NCBI GenBank assembly: GCA_012295275.1
Contig: CM022669.1
Location: 5,030,277-5,094,276 of the forward strand
Source: Chrysomallon squamiferum
Lineage: Eukaryota > Mollusca > Gastropoda > Neomphalida > Peltospiridae
Reading direction: 5' to 3'
DNA: 64,000 nucleotides
Part shown: positions 13,336 to 27,100 of the stretch, in pieces
Layout of the letters: each line of letters opens with the position of its first letter
Numbering within the stretch: the first letter of the stretch is position 1
Made by a program: the position numbers and the translations under genes
The notes under the pieces: generated by a model
Told to the model about the DNA's origin: nothing
The model's database searches: none
Seen by the model: the letters and a program-made list of their open reading frames with translations, nothing else

Positions 13336-14131
13336 AAAAAATTCCATATGTGGAAAACGTTTTATATCATCTTTCACCATTTTTCTTGTTTGTAATATCT
13401 GTAAAATAAAATATTTTAAAATATTAATAACCTGAAGAAAAAACAGTCATTTATTTGTTATAATTATATTAATCTGATTACAAATTATTATTATTATTTT
13501 TATTTTATTGTTTAAGTCTTTAAAGCCATGCTCAGTTTTCGTTATTACTGTAAACTGAATAATAATAATAATAATAATATATAAAAACATTCTGAAAAAT
13601 AAAGAACTATCTCATTGTTAAAACAATATAAAAGTCTGAAACAAAAATTATATTTATTTACTGTTTATATCTTTAAATCCACTTATTTCTTCCAGAATCG
13701 TTATTTGTCTTTCTGTAAATTAAAATAAATAATATACATTAATGAACTGTACCTTATTTTATGTCTATTAAAAAAGAAATAATAAATATTAACAGTCTGG
13801 AAAATTTTTAAAAATAACAATTAATATTAATATTCTACAAAAAGAAGTTAAGAAAAATTTACATATAACATCAAAAACAAAATGGTTGTTACGAAACTCT
13901 AAATTTATTTTCTGTCAAGTTATTTTCGTGGATTCATTCTTTTATTTATTTTTAAAATATAAACAATAAATAAATAAATAAATAAATGTTAACAACCTAA
14001 AATAAAATACAATATTTTATTTATTAGTAAATAAAATATACTTAAAAAAAAGAGTAGAAATAACACAAATGATTACTACAATTGATTCTACCACTATTTA
14101 TTTATTTAATATTGTCACGCTCTGTTTATAA

Positions 14132-14186
<55 letters not shown>

Positions 14187-14570
14187 TTTCACTGAAAAAA
14201 AAATTGGATATGCAGTTCTACAGATCATACTGGAACCATTTTGTGTTGTGTACATTTATATTTAGATTTGGAAGTGTCGATAAAATCATAATTGTTTTTT
14301 TAATTTTTTTGTTTTTGTTTTTTAATTAATTACATTTTCTGATAAAATAATTTTGGACGCAATTTTAATTTTTGGACGCAATTTTAAACGGTTCACCAAA
14401 ATAACCGAGATTTCCGATTTGAAGACTGAACCTGTTTGTTGTTTTTTTTATTTGTTAGTCTTCAGAGAAACTGTTTCAAACAACAGAAATTTAAAATAGA
14501 CTTAAATTAGAATTACTGTACTCCCTTTTTGGTGCTCAATATTGAAATCAGAATTGAGAGAGAGAGATCA
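13336..14570 (+). repeat. 1.2-kb segment repeated at 48786-49985
   Basis: From the words CCATATGTGGAAAACG onward this block matches 48786 onward with only a few differences, up to GGTGCTCAATATTGAAATCA and a short AG run. It is contiguous with JAK copy 1 here, but lies 14.8 kb away from JAK copy 2 there. It includes (ATT)n at 14131-14184 and AAAT repeats. No open frame of interest is present. Confidence 0.93.
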
Positions 14571-14574
14571 CATA

Positions 14575-15269
14575 CAGTATACCCTCACCTATACGCGGTT
14601 CCCCATTCGCGGCCCCGCATATTCGCGGGTTAGGCTCTTAACCCTATCGCATCGTATGCTGGTATACCAGGCTAGCGTCATAACGTCATAAAAACAAATG
14701 CTCGGTAAACCGCACAAACAATATCAAATTTTTTCAGTTATTATTGCAATACAGTACGTATTTTTTTTATAAATGCATACACTGTATATATAGTGCATAT
14801 TTTTTGTGACCGTGTATTAATAATGTTTTTAATTGCATATTATTACCTGAACTGTGCGTACTGTATTTATCTGTCTGTTTTGCCTTTAAATTTGTTCCAC
14901 TTTCTGTCAATTCTAATACGCATAGAAAATGACTTTACGGTGCAGTAATACTGTATGGGTAACTATGCTATGCGGTGTTACTGTCCTCATGTACTTACGT
15001 TTCTTTCTGATTAAAATATTGTTTCAGTACAAAATTAAAATGTGTTTACATTATCATTACTACATTAGTGAAATACATAACTGCATGCAATATTACTACA
15101 TTATTACTGTATTAATGAGTAAGAGTGTCTTTAGAAAATGTTTGGGAAGCATTTAGTACCGTATATAATCTCATAATAGACGTTTTAAAACTGCATCCAA
15201 TATTCGCGGTTTTTCGCTATTCGCGGGGGGGTAAAGAACGTAACCCCCGCGAATAGCGAGGGAATACTG
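14575..15269. mobile_element. Non-autonomous pogo/Tigger-like DNA transposon
   Basis: The ends are inverted: CAGTATACCCTCACCTAT at the left and the reverse complement of CAGTATTCCCTCGCTATT at the right. Both are flanked by TA (14573-14574 and 15270-15271), the target duplication of the Tc1/mariner superfamily. Subterminal CGCG-rich words occur at both ends, and a perfect 16-bp hairpin lies at 15214-15229/15244-15259. The 695-bp element has no transposase frame, so it must have been mobilised in trans. Confidence 0.8.
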
Positions 15270-15550
15270 TACAACATTCAGAAGAGAATTATGAGAAGTC
15301 AATGTTTAATCAGAGGACATTTCAGTTGAATACTAATTTATGTCAGTCACATACGTCAGGATAATGGAATTTAGACTGTATATCTGTAAGTATTTGGTTT
15401 ACGTAATCAAAAGTACAAATAATAAATACAATAATAAACTTTAAAAAAAAATTTAAAAAAAAAAAAAAGAAGAAGAAATAGGGTGTGTATTTGTTTTCGC
15501 TGAATACCTTTAGTTGAAATGAACTGTTGCACAGTTGAGAAAGAAGTAAA
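15270..15550 (+). other. Upstream region of the SUEL/CUB gene
   Basis: About 280 bp between the transposon and the ATG at 15551. It includes an A-rich run near 15440-15470. No clear TATA box or other site was recognised. Confidence 0.4.
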
Positions 15551-15689
15551 ATGAAGTGCTGGATTTTGTTGGTGATTTTCTCTGTTGGGACCAGCAGAAG
15601 CTGGGATGAACGTAAGCCGAAGAAATCTTCTTTTTTTTTTGAATTTTAACTTATTTATTATTATTATTATTATTATTGTTATAATTATA

Positions 15690-15746
<57 letters not shown>

Positions 15747-17345
15747 AACAACAATGCGCTGAAAAACGGCACTGTATGGCTTCTGATAAGAATTAAGTAG
15801 TTTAATTTATGTGGTCTGAATTGATAATTCTTCTATTATAAGTTTTATACATACATACATACACACATATATATTATTATAGAATTGCTGCCAGGAAAAC
15901 TGTATAATGATTCTGCATGCCACGGTTCTGCTGGTGACATTTTCCTGAGTCCATCTTGCTCAGAAGGAGAACGAATAGCGATTTACACCCTACCCTGTAT
16001 GCCAATGCAAAACCACGGGAAGCAGGCTGCCCGGATAAAATAACAGAAGCTACCAAAAATCGCACCGATTGCTGTGTGTACGACATCGGAGACTGCAGAG
16101 ACGAATACAACGGCACGTCAAAGTTCGAGTATTATTTCACATTTACCGGAAAACAGACAGATAAAAAACAAGCAGCAGGTCAGAAAACGTCCGACAAATG
16201 TCAGTCGGTGAGGGATTCTACAAATTACATGATGACAACGTTTTACTGTATAAGTGGTAAGTCAGTTCTTTTTTAAAATTACAAATGAAACTGGTCGAGC
16301 GCAATAAAACAATTGTTATCTGGTAATAATAACAGTAATAATAATAATAATAATATTTAATAGCTGAAAGACAAGAAAATTTGCCATTAATTTGTACGAT
16401 GAAAAGTAATCAAGAAAGCATATGACATTATTAGGCAAAAATTCGCATTTCAGTAATATGATATGATTATCATTTCTGTAATTTATTCTGTTTTAGACTT
16501 ACTTTAGGAATATATATATATATATATAATACTGTTCTCTTTTACTTCAGAAAATGTGACTGTTAATATTGAAAGCGATCAGTTGGTATCAGCGGAAACA
16601 GTTTACCTTCTAAACTGGGAATACCCTAATCCGATCAACATCAGCACACCACTGAGTAACTGCAGTGTATCCGTCCCTTGCTACAGCAACATCATCATCA
16701 CCGTCATTGACCTGGCACTGCAGAATAGCTCAGTCTGTTTGCAAGCCCTGGACGTCGTCGACGGAGGCATGAATACAACGTTTACGTGTGATGATAACAA
16801 TCAGTATGAAATAAAGGAAATCTATAGGAGTTCGTCACGGTTTATTAATATAATACTTCGAAACGAACAACAACTGAGTGCTGGCAAACTGTGGCTTCAG
16901 CTAAATGGTCAGAAGCTGTCCAAGATTTTGTGTTATTGTATTTTCTAGTAATATGCTTACAAAACTGATTTTGCAAATGTTATAACAGAAGCAATTCCTA
17001 CCTATAACAATAACAACAACAACAACAGCAACAACAACAACAATAAATAATAATACAAAAATCTATAAATAAAAAATCTATCTGTCCGTCCATCCATCCA
17101 TCCATCCATTCATCCATCCATCCATCCATCTATCTATCAATATAAAGAATGGAAATAACTATCATTTTCAACATCACATCTCTATTATATTTATTATTGT
17201 TATCATTTCAATATAATTTTATAGCAACGACTCCCGGGGTCCCGGTGACTCTGGCTTGTGGGTCGAGTGTACAATCCCCACCACCGACTTGTTCACCTAC
17301 CACCCCTGCTTTAGAAAAAAACAAAGGTAATGAAAGGACAATTAT

Positions 17346-17399
<54 letters not shown>

Positions 17400-17639
17400 C
17401 TAAGAAAGACAGCCAGTGAAGAATATTTTTGTAGATAATAAATGACTGATAACTTCACACACACATACGCACGCGCTCGCAAACACATAAATGTTATAAT
17501 TTTTTTAAACTTTTATTTTTCAGATCCGTCTCCAGACTTGGCACCAGAAATACTTGCAGTTATTATTATTTTCGTGATTATTTTAGCTGTGGTCGTTTTC
17601 ATCGTTATATTTCTCTGTTACAAGAAGTCACAAAACAAA
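15551..17639 (+). CDS. SUEL-lectin/CUB single-pass membrane protein, frame broken
   Basis: Exons 15551-15611, 15883-16256, 16551-16907, 17225-17326, 17524-17639. Exon 1 gives a signal peptide ([15 protein letters not shown]). Exon 2 has the spaced cysteines and the GERIAIYTL...YAN pattern of SUEL (galactose-binding, latrophilin-type) lectin domains. Exon 3 reads as a CUB-like domain ([17 protein letters not shown], many N-glycosylation motifs). Exon 4 is a Pro/Thr stalk; exon 5 is a membrane helix followed by CYKKSQNK. Exon 2 changes frame because ACCCT is tandemly duplicated at 15987-15996: one unit fewer keeps a single frame to the end. The donor of exon 3 (GTCAGA) is weak, and no further cytoplasmic exon was found before the next gene. 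Role unknown; an extracellular sugar- or ligand-binding receptor is inferred from domains. It could be a pseudogene. Confidence 0.6.
15655..15746 (+). repeat. (ATT)n microsatellite
   Basis: Over 90 bp of ATT triplets in the first intron of the SUEL/CUB gene. The poly-Ile frames on both strands are artefacts of this repeat. Confidence 0.95.
17345..17398 (+). repeat. (CA)n microsatellite
   Basis: About 50 bp of uninterrupted CA dinucleotides in the intron between the stalk and membrane exons of the SUEL/CUB gene. Confidence 0.95.
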
Positions 17640-18570
17640 GTAAGAAGGAACAGTGATAAAATAATAGTTGCTGCAGCAGAGGTAGTAACAAGTGTTGTAG
17701 TAACAGTGGTAGTAGCAGAATTAGTAATAGCAATAGTAGTAGTGGAGGTGGTAGCAGTATAAGTAGTATCTTTACCAATAGCAAAAATAGCAGTAGTAGC
17801 AGCAAAACATATATTAACAGATAAAAACAGAATAATACATTTTCATGGTACGTAAGAGCCAGTTTGGTTCTGTTTCTAATTCATTCTGCTAATTCGTTAT
17901 CATCATTATCAATATTATTATTGTTATAGAAATTAACTATAGCCAGATCTCTCGTGAATCTATAATCAATTATTTGTATAATTTCCAAAAATAAATTACT
18001 TAACAAACATTTAGCTTTATTACATCATTATTTTATTTTATTTTATTACTACTGCTGCTACTACTACTTTTACTACTACCACAACTACAACAACAACAAC
18101 TACTACTACTGCAACTAATATTGCACAAATTCACAAATTCATTGACTGTAAGAATAATTTTGACTGCAGTTTTCACTTTCTAATACAGACGTTAGTGTGA
18201 TAAATTGCTGGTGCTCATTTAAAGCAGTGGCGTGCAGAGGGGGGAGCCGAAGAGGCGGTGGCCCCAAGCATCGATATGGGGGGGGCATCGAATCAGAGAA
18301 TAGAACTTAACAAATTTGGTTGATTTATATTTAAATCGAATAAAGTGTTTATGTTTCATCTGTGTTTACATATTCAAAATATCTTCCTTTCTCATAATAT
18401 TTCTCAGTACTAGGCCTTAAACTTGAGTCTTTGCGGCATACAATCGAGGATTTGTCCCAGCGCATCATCAGACTTCTGCACAGCACTGATGTAAGGTATG
18501 ATGTACAGCATGTTTTGTGATGCCTTTGTTTCTTAATATTAGGCACATCACTGTTAAGTTTTCGTATATA

Positions 18571-18612
<42 letters not shown>

Positions 18613-19774
18613 TCCAAGATATTTCTGAAAATACCATTTTTAGCCACAATATTATAGCTTAAAACCTCGATTTTTGGTTGGACTAAGTAAGTAAATAATA
18701 TTAATCAAGGATACAACAATATGTTCATTTCGGAAGAGTTTCTGGTTTACTGTTAAAAGATGCTTAAATACGCCGGATATTGAGTGAATTCCTGTTTCGA
18801 CAGAGTTCTGCGTTGAGATGTGTGTGTGGGTCTGTGTGATTAACACCAACAGCTACAGTGAGACGATAATGATGTACATTTTAATCCTACAGTCGTAGGT
18901 TGATTTACGCAATAAAGATTTTTATTTATCATATTTGTCAATCTTATTGTTACTGTTTTATAAATTAAGTTTAATATTTTAGTGAAATTCTAACCAAGTG
19001 ATAGACCGGTTTTGAAGTAATTTAAACCGAACCGAATGACGGAATATATCGACGTATTCCGAAACGTCGCTACGAACTTTACCGATTGCAACCGGATATA
19101 GCAGACGTAAAAGATGTGAAAGTAGGCAAGTGTTATGAATTCCAGGAAATATTTTGTAGTGTTCTGTTGCGTAATACAAAGAAATCAGCTACTTTTATTT
19201 TGTCTTCATGTAGTTTCCTGTTGAAGTAGTTATTCTGAGTGATCCCAGAGGCTGTTACCTTATTATGGAAGCAAATTTTTCTAAATCAATAGTTCCGGGA
19301 ATGCACTTATTTTTCCCGTGAAACATGTAACATTGTAAGTTAGTAAGATACCAACAAAGTAAGGAAAAGTATCATCTGGATGCCTAAAAAACCCGTCGAT
19401 GTAACAGGTCAGACTTTTATAAGATGTGTAATAAATGTATGTCATTGTTTTTAATCGTTAATTGTTGCTTATTTTTATTTGAGCATTAAAATATTAAATT
19501 GCAAATTTGTCACGTTCATTCAGCATTGGCATTTTAAGTTAAAAGCGGTGTGATTTACATAAATACTTTGATAGAAGAAAGTGTTACAGCTGCAGTAAAC
19601 TTTGAATTCATAACATAATGTTTATAATTATAAACTATAAATTTTATTTACTTATTTATTTTGTAATGAAATTTGTATTTTAAATATTATTACTATCGTT
19701 GTTATATTATTATTATTATTATTATTAATTTCATTTTAATTTTATTAAAGAATCATCACAATTTATATTTTCAG
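17640..19774. other. Intergenic region before JAK copy 2
   Basis: AGT/GTA triplet repeats at 17650-17820; possible transposon terminus at 18228-18300; (TG)n at 18576-18604. A CpG-bearing unique stretch at about 19000-19110 could be the JAK copy 2 promoter or untranslated first exon, because the coding exon at 19775 is preceded by a good splice acceptor (TTTTCAG at 19768-19774) and so needs an upstream exon. No convincing donor or gene was identified. Confidence 0.45.
18228..18300. mobile_element. Possible DNA-transposon terminus
   Basis: CAGTGGCGTGCAGAGGGGGG is a typical start of animal non-autonomous DNA elements and is far more GC-rich than its surroundings. No partner end or target duplication was found, so this is only a possible remnant. 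Confidence 0.3.
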
Positions 19775-19794
19775 ATTAAAACTAAATAATTATA

Positions 19795-22700
19795 ATGATT
19801 CGGTCAAGCAAATCATCTCGCCATGAAGAGAGTTTCACAGGTTTGAAAATTCACTTCTACGGACGTATAAATCCTTTAATAATTCCAGTTTCTGACTTTC
19901 CCATCATTGTTGAAGATGTTTGCGTTTTGGCAGCAGAACATGTAAGCTCATGCGTGTGTCAGGAAGCAGAACAGAAAGCATCAGACAGAAAACTAAAAAA
20001 TGAAACTAGGTTGCAATCTTTGTTTTTATCGATGTTTGGTCTGGTGAATATGGATCACAAGCTGTGGCTGAGTTGCAGAGAGAAGCTGACAGCTACTCAT
20101 CACTATCACAAAGAATGCTTCTTCAGAATCAGATTTAGAATTTATGACGGAAAGTTGGATGCCTTGGCAGACATGGATCCTCTGATGCTTGATTACTTCT
20201 ACTGGCAGTGCAGAGATGACTTTCTAAATGACAGGTTTTCCTCGCTGTACGGCAAAGATGTCGAAGTAAGCAAACAGCTTGGTCTCATGGTTATGGACTT
20301 GATGATTCCTGACAGTTCCAAACAGCTGAAAAAGTGCAAGGTCCATCAGATAAACAGTCCCCAATTCAAGTGTGTATAACCTTTGCTAGAAACAACCTCT
20401 CCTGGCGAGGTCTTTGGAAACATCTTCCAAGAAGTCTGAGAAGAAAGTATTGCTGCAATCCATGGCATTACATCAGGCTGTATTTTAGTCTGCGTTCTGA
20501 GCTGCTGTCAGATTTTCCAAAAAACACTTGGGCTGATGTCACAGAGTTGAAAAAATCCTACATCAGAGGAGTGCTAGAATATGTGCCAAACTATGGGACT
20601 GAAAAGTATAAAGTGATGTTTCTCAAAGAAGATGGAAACATTGGCAAACTGGAGGAACTTCTGGTGGATGTGTATGAATCGCGTCCTCGTGGAGTTTTTA
20701 CCGTTGTTCATGTATGTATGTCTTTTTCTCTGTGTATGTTTGTATGTATATGTGTCTTTTGGTGTGTATGTATGTGTGTGTATATGTATATATCCACGTG
20801 TGTCCTTTTCTATGTGTGTTTATGTATGTATGTGTGTCCTTTTCTATGTGTGTGTGTCTTTATGTATGTATGTAGTATGTATGCATGCAAGTGTCCTTTT
20901 CTGTGCGTATATATTTATTTATGCATGTATTTATGTGTGTATGTGTCTGTATATATTTCAGGATTTGAATATTCTCTATCTTATGTAAATCTGAATATAC
21001 TCTGCATGTAGACAATATTTGGGAAAGCACTGGTGCAGGAGGACAAAGTCCAATCACAACCTAATAAATCCCATATGACATCCATTTGCCTGCACTCCTT
21101 TCGGTCATTATGTATGTAATTGTGTGTGTGTGTATGTAGATATTGTGTCTGTGTGTGTGTGTAGATATTAGTTGTTTTTTGTTTGTGTGTTGTACATGTT
21201 ATACATGTTTATATGTATGTATGTATGTGTACATATAAAGTGTGTAAATATAAAGTTTTGCATGTATTATTTGTAAAGTCATCATATTCATTTCTATTCT
21301 CAGAAGAACACACACATCTGTGCATGATAATGATTTATAAAGATAAATGAAACTATTCTGGACAGTGGATTATGTGAAAGTGATCTTTGATATTTCCTAC
21401 TTGTAGAAAGTTAATCACATATCACAACCTTTTATATATTTTGTTGTAATGTTAAACTCCTAACAGCTGTAATGATACACAAAACTTCAGTGGATAAAAA
21501 AATGATGTCCCTCTCAGTTATAACTTGCTCCAACTTTACTAAAAATTAATGAATGAAAATCTCATTTACGAACAACATTTTGTTTGATTGATTTTGTCCA
21601 TTTTGGGTTTTTCCTAGATATACAGAGTGGCAGTGTTTAAATACTGAAGTTGTTGACAGCAGGAAAAGAAAATATCTTGAAAAATAGATCTGATTACTCA
21701 GACTTATAATTAATGTGTATTTTAACAAACTGAACTAGGTTTAGAAGGCTGAAGCTGAATGGAAAGTCTATGTAAAATATCATTTGCTGCTAATAACCTA
21801 GCAATGGCAGTAAAGATTCTTCAAACTGAAATAATTTCAGTGTTTGACACACAGCTAATGGTCCTTAACATTAAAATACTTTCTCTACAGATTCATATTT
21901 ATTAAATGTAGCAATCCCCTTAACAAAAACACAGTTTGTATTAAATATATATAGATATATGTATATCAGTTTAAGTAGCATGATACTTCAAGTTGAGCTG
22001 TTTTTAGGTTATGCATATATTAAACAGTTGTGTTTGTGTGTGTGTGTGGGTGTGGGTGTACATACACATAACAATTTTTTCTTAATATATAAAATTACAA
22101 AATGTATTATTTTTATTTTCAGGGAATTGTACAGTTTGAACATTTGCAAAATATATCGATGACAACATCGGGACTGGAAAAATTTGGAGGAAAAGTTCAT
22201 ATTGATGAATCACAGGGCCTGCCAAAAGTTTGTTGTTTTTGCTACATTTATTTTTATTATTTTATATAATTAATTAATTATTATTTGTTTTATTTTTGAG
22301 ATGTGATGACTTGATTGTAAATCTAGATGTCTGTTGTATTTAGGTGTGTATGTGATGTGAATGTATGTATTTTTATGTTTACAGATGCAATGTGTCTGTA
22401 TATGTTGTGTGTTTGAGTTTATGGATACAGTGTGTTTGTGTGACAGGGTGTGTGTGTGTGTTATACTTATTGTTAGAAAGTTTAAAGTCAAAGATAACAT
22501 TTGCTGCTTTGTAGATCATGTTCTTTCAAACCAAAGAAGAAGCAGATTCATTCGTATCTGGTGTTGTTGGATTTTTCCGACATCTGCACGACTACTACAA
22601 CATGTTGTGTAAAACAGTGGAACCACCAAGCCTGGAGCTGGTGAATAATTTAAAAAGCTATGGACCAATGACGTGTGTACCATTTCTTTATGAATAACTA

Positions 22701-24111
22701 TAATTATTTAATTTTATCTGTGTGAAATATTTTGGTTATAAATGTCATAGTGTGTGAGATATTTTAGTTATAAATGTTGTATTTTTTGTGTGTGATATTT
22801 TAGTTATGTCATAGTGTTTGTGATATTTTAGTTATAAATGTCATAACGTGTGTGATATTTTAGTTATAAATGTCAGTGTGTGTGATATTTTAGTTATAAA
22901 TGTCGTAGTGTGTGATATTTTAGTTATAAATGTCAGTGTGTGTGATATTTTAGTTATAAATATCGTAGGCATGTGTGACATTTTGGTTATGTCATAGTGT
23001 GTGTGATGTTTTAGTTATAAATGTCATAGTGTTTGATATTTTAGTTATAAATGTAGTGTGTGTGATATTTTAGTTATAAATGTCAGTGTGTGTGATATTT
23101 TAGTTATAAATGTCATATGTGTGATATTTTAGTTATAAATGTCGTGTGTGTGATATTTTTGTTTTAAATGTTTATTCTACAGTGTATTGTATATACTGTC
23201 TTTCTATAAAAAGATTTTCCAATTTATCAAACACTGTCAATAAAGACTTAAAACCCAATAAAATAAATGAAATCAATAACTAAATAAATGCATTTGAAAA
23301 GAAGTAAATTCACAAACAAATGAATGAGTGAATAAATAAATAAATAAATAAATGAAAATTTAAATAAATAAAACTATAAATAAATAAGTATATAGACTAG
23401 TTCTGAAAATGTAAATAGATAAATAAATAATTTGAAATTGTTATTACAGCGATGAACAAGCCTGCACAATACTGAGGGCAGAACTAAGCGTCAAAGAAAG
23501 CAAGCCAAGTTTGACAAACTCGACTTTCTTTCTCATACACCAGAATGATACAGATCTTTACAAATTTACTGTTTTGAGCAAGATTGAGAACCAAGAACAG
23601 TTTGAGAAAAAACACATATCCTACAAGAATGGAATGTTCACCCTGCAGTCAGAAGGTGCAGATCCCAAACAGTTTGTCAATGCAGTGTCTCTGCTTCAAG
23701 AACTGAGAGCTGCTGGCAAACAGATTCGTCCCCAGACTGGCACAGGTAAAAATAAATGATTTTAACATTAAAAGTTATTAAAATTGTCTGGTATATTAAT
23801 TACTGGATCCATGTAATATGTCCCTTATCCAAGAATTCTTGATCATTAATAATCTCCAGAGAAAAATGATGTATTGTAAGTTGGTGACACTTGTTTTATT
23901 GTTAAATATTGTCTTGGATTGATTATGTTGCAGATAGTGGTATTTGTGAGATATTTAAGGATGACCTCATTAATTACTACTATCGAGCTGAAAACAAACA
24001 GACAGACAAACAGACAAGGGAGCCAATGTTCTTCACAGATCAGCACATTAGTCCATCAGATATCAAACATTTGTGTAAGTTGACAATTTTCTAGTGAATG
24101 ACATATACATA

Positions 24112-24157
<46 letters not shown>

Positions 24158-27100
24158 ATGTGCATGTGAAGGGCTTAGTTCAGGGGTCTTTGATCTCAGT
24201 TCAGTTTCCAGGCATGAAAAATAAATAAATATTACCAGTAATAAATTCATCATTTCAAAGGTAATCATTTCTTCACTCTTTTCCTTCATTACTGACTCTT
24301 GATAAACTTCATAATTTTTATTATATATATATATATAAAAGGATTTAAATTTTAAATTTTTTATTTAATGTTTTTGTGTATCTTTGATTTATAATTTCAT
24401 TGTTTATTTCTTATCGTTTAGAATTATTTTTTCTGTTACTTTCTGCAGGCTACGGTCGATACACTGAAGTGAGCAAAGCACAGCTGTGTATTAATCAGAA
24501 GTCTGAAGACGAAGATGTCATCATAAAGCAACTTAAAAGCAACAATTCTAACTTGATGGAGGTAACTTCTTTTATCAGCAAGTTCTTTTTTATTTAAAAA
24601 GAAAAGATTAAAAAACCATTCCTATTTAATTTTGAAAAGTAAAAAAAACAATTTTTTAAATGTGTTTGCATTACAGCGACATAATGATGAATAAAGGATT
24701 TGCTTTACTGAGAAATTAAAAAACTAATAATTTGATTTATTTTGTAGGCTTTCCAGGAAGGGGCGTCAAAGCTGATGCAGATGAAGCACTCACTGTTCAT
24801 CCGATTCTTTGGAATTATGGTGGCTCCTCCTTACAGGGTTGTCCTGGAGATGGCACCAGGTGGGAGTTTGGAGAAATTTCTTATAAACAGTCAGCATGCT
24901 CTGTCTCTGATGCAGATAATGTTGGTTGTGGAGCAAGTGTCACAAGGAATTAATTGGATGGTAATGTTCCCCTAATATCTAGATGTACCTTTTGTAGTAC
25001 GAATGAATGTCGTGATACTCACGAGATAGTCTTTTATAAAAATTATTATTATTACATTTGTTTTTGTTGCTGTTGTTATACACAAATTATTATTATTATT
25101 ATTATTACTATATTACTTTCAATATTACTGTCATTATTATTATAATTACTGTTACTATTATCGGTTATTGTTATTACTAGTCTTATTACTATGATAAATA
25201 TTGTTGTTATTATCACTATTATTATTATTACTAGTCTTATTACCATTGTAAATATTACTGTTGTTGTTATCACTATTATTATTAGTACCAGTCTTATTAC
25301 TGTTATTTTGTTACTGTTGATGCTTTTGTTTTTGTTATTATTATTATTATTATTATCATCATTGTTGTTTATTTTGCAGAAAGATAATGGTTTGACTCAT
25401 GGTAATCTGAGGTCTAGGAACATCATGGTTTTCCAGGATATTAAGTCCGACATCTCAGTAAAAATTGGTGATCCAGGTCTGGTTTCACATTTCAGCAAAA
25501 AATCACTGGATGATGACTACAATCAGGAAAGGTAAAATTTAATTTTGGGATTAAATGTATCTCAGTAATTAAGATATCCCCCCCCCCGAAAAAAGAAGAG
25601 CCTGAAGAGCAAGTGAAAAAGAGCAGACTGGTTTTAATTGCTGGTTAATGTTGGCATACCAAGCACTGAAAAGTAATGATTTGACAGGATCTATATTGCT
25701 AAGCCCAGATAAAAGGCTGTTTTCCCATACCAGTCACTCACTAGTTTATCTGAGACTCTAATTGTTTGGGTTTTTCTTTCTTCTGTAAAAGATAAGGTAT
25801 ATGTAAAAGAGATCTTATTAATAATCATGAGAGTAGACCATTGTGTAGTAACAGAATATTTACACATTATCTTTATGGTTTTTACAATAATTAAGAAAGT
25901 TGCCACATAGCCTTAGATTTTTAAAAGTAATTAAGTTTGATGTCATATAACCATAAACTTTAACAGTAATTAAATATGATGGCATATAGCCACAAATCTT
26001 TAACAGTATGTGATGTCATATGACCACAAATATTTGTGAGTAATTAAATATGATGTCATGTAGCCACAAACTGATGCCATATAATCGTAGAATTAAAAAA
26101 TATTAACAAACCAATTTTGTCTTGGTCAAAAAATTATGGATGATATTTAAATCATTTGGATGACAATTAGGTTATTGCTGTTGTTTTACAGGTTGCCTTG
26201 GATTGCAGTAGAACTCTACCCAGATCTCAGCAAACTGACTCCTGCCTCAGACATTTATTCTTTTGCTGTGTTGTGGTGGGAGCTGCTGACAAAAGGGCAG
26301 AGGCCATACGCAGACAGAAGGGAAAAACAAAAACCAGTGAGTGGCCCAGATTTATTCTTTACCAGCAAAATTACATGTATTACGAGTGATGATGATGTAG
26401 TGTGTTACGAGTGATAACGATATACAGTGTTATGCAAATGATGTTATGAGTGATGATGAGGTACAGTGTTATGAGTGATGATGAGGCACAATGTTATGAG
26501 TAATGATGATGTACTCTGTTATGAGTGATGATGAGGTACAGTGTGTTATGAATGATGATGAGGGACAGTGTTATGAGTGATGATGATGTACTGTGTTATG
26601 AGTGATGATGAGGTACAGTGTGTTATGAGTGATGATGAGGCTTGGTGTTACGAGTGATGATGATGTACAATGTTACAAGTGATAATGTAGAGTGTGTTCT
26701 GTGTGATGATGAGGTACACTGTGTTTTGAGTGATGATGTAAAACCCACATAAATCATACTGACTACTGAATTCTGGCATGCCATCATAAGAACACAAATT
26801 ATAGAAATTTCTGAAATCATGGTTGCCAAACAAACTCATTTTTCTGTTCTAGTTGAAGGATTTAATCTTGGCTGGAATGAGGCCATCATGCCCGAAATCG
26901 CTTCGACCAGATAATGATTTTGACAAAAAACGGGAATCATTCAGTGAGAACGCAGCACTGGGGAATGTGAACAAGTCTAATGTTGATGCTTTGTCTGACC
27001 AGGAAGAACACAATTCCAGTGGAATAGTCATGGAAGATAACCTGGAGGAAGACATCAAACAAAATATTTGGGATTTTATCCAGAAATGTTGGACAAGGGA

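Noticed and set aside
14929-15156. 75-residue frame inside the Tigger-like element
   Set aside because: No DDE or helix-turn-helix features and too short for a transposase.
15407-15800. Poly-Ile/Asn open frames on both strands
   Set aside because: Created by (ATT)n; no codon or family signal.
18349-18546. Minus-strand frame with Cys/His residues
   Set aside because: Looked faintly like a zinc-finger transposase fragment, but no motif spacing could be established.
20712-21011. Continuation of the JAK FERM frame into a Cys/Val/Tyr-rich tail
   Set aside because: Begins at a clean GTATGT donor and consists of TG-rich microsatellite; the next exon at 22123 continues the JAK sequence.
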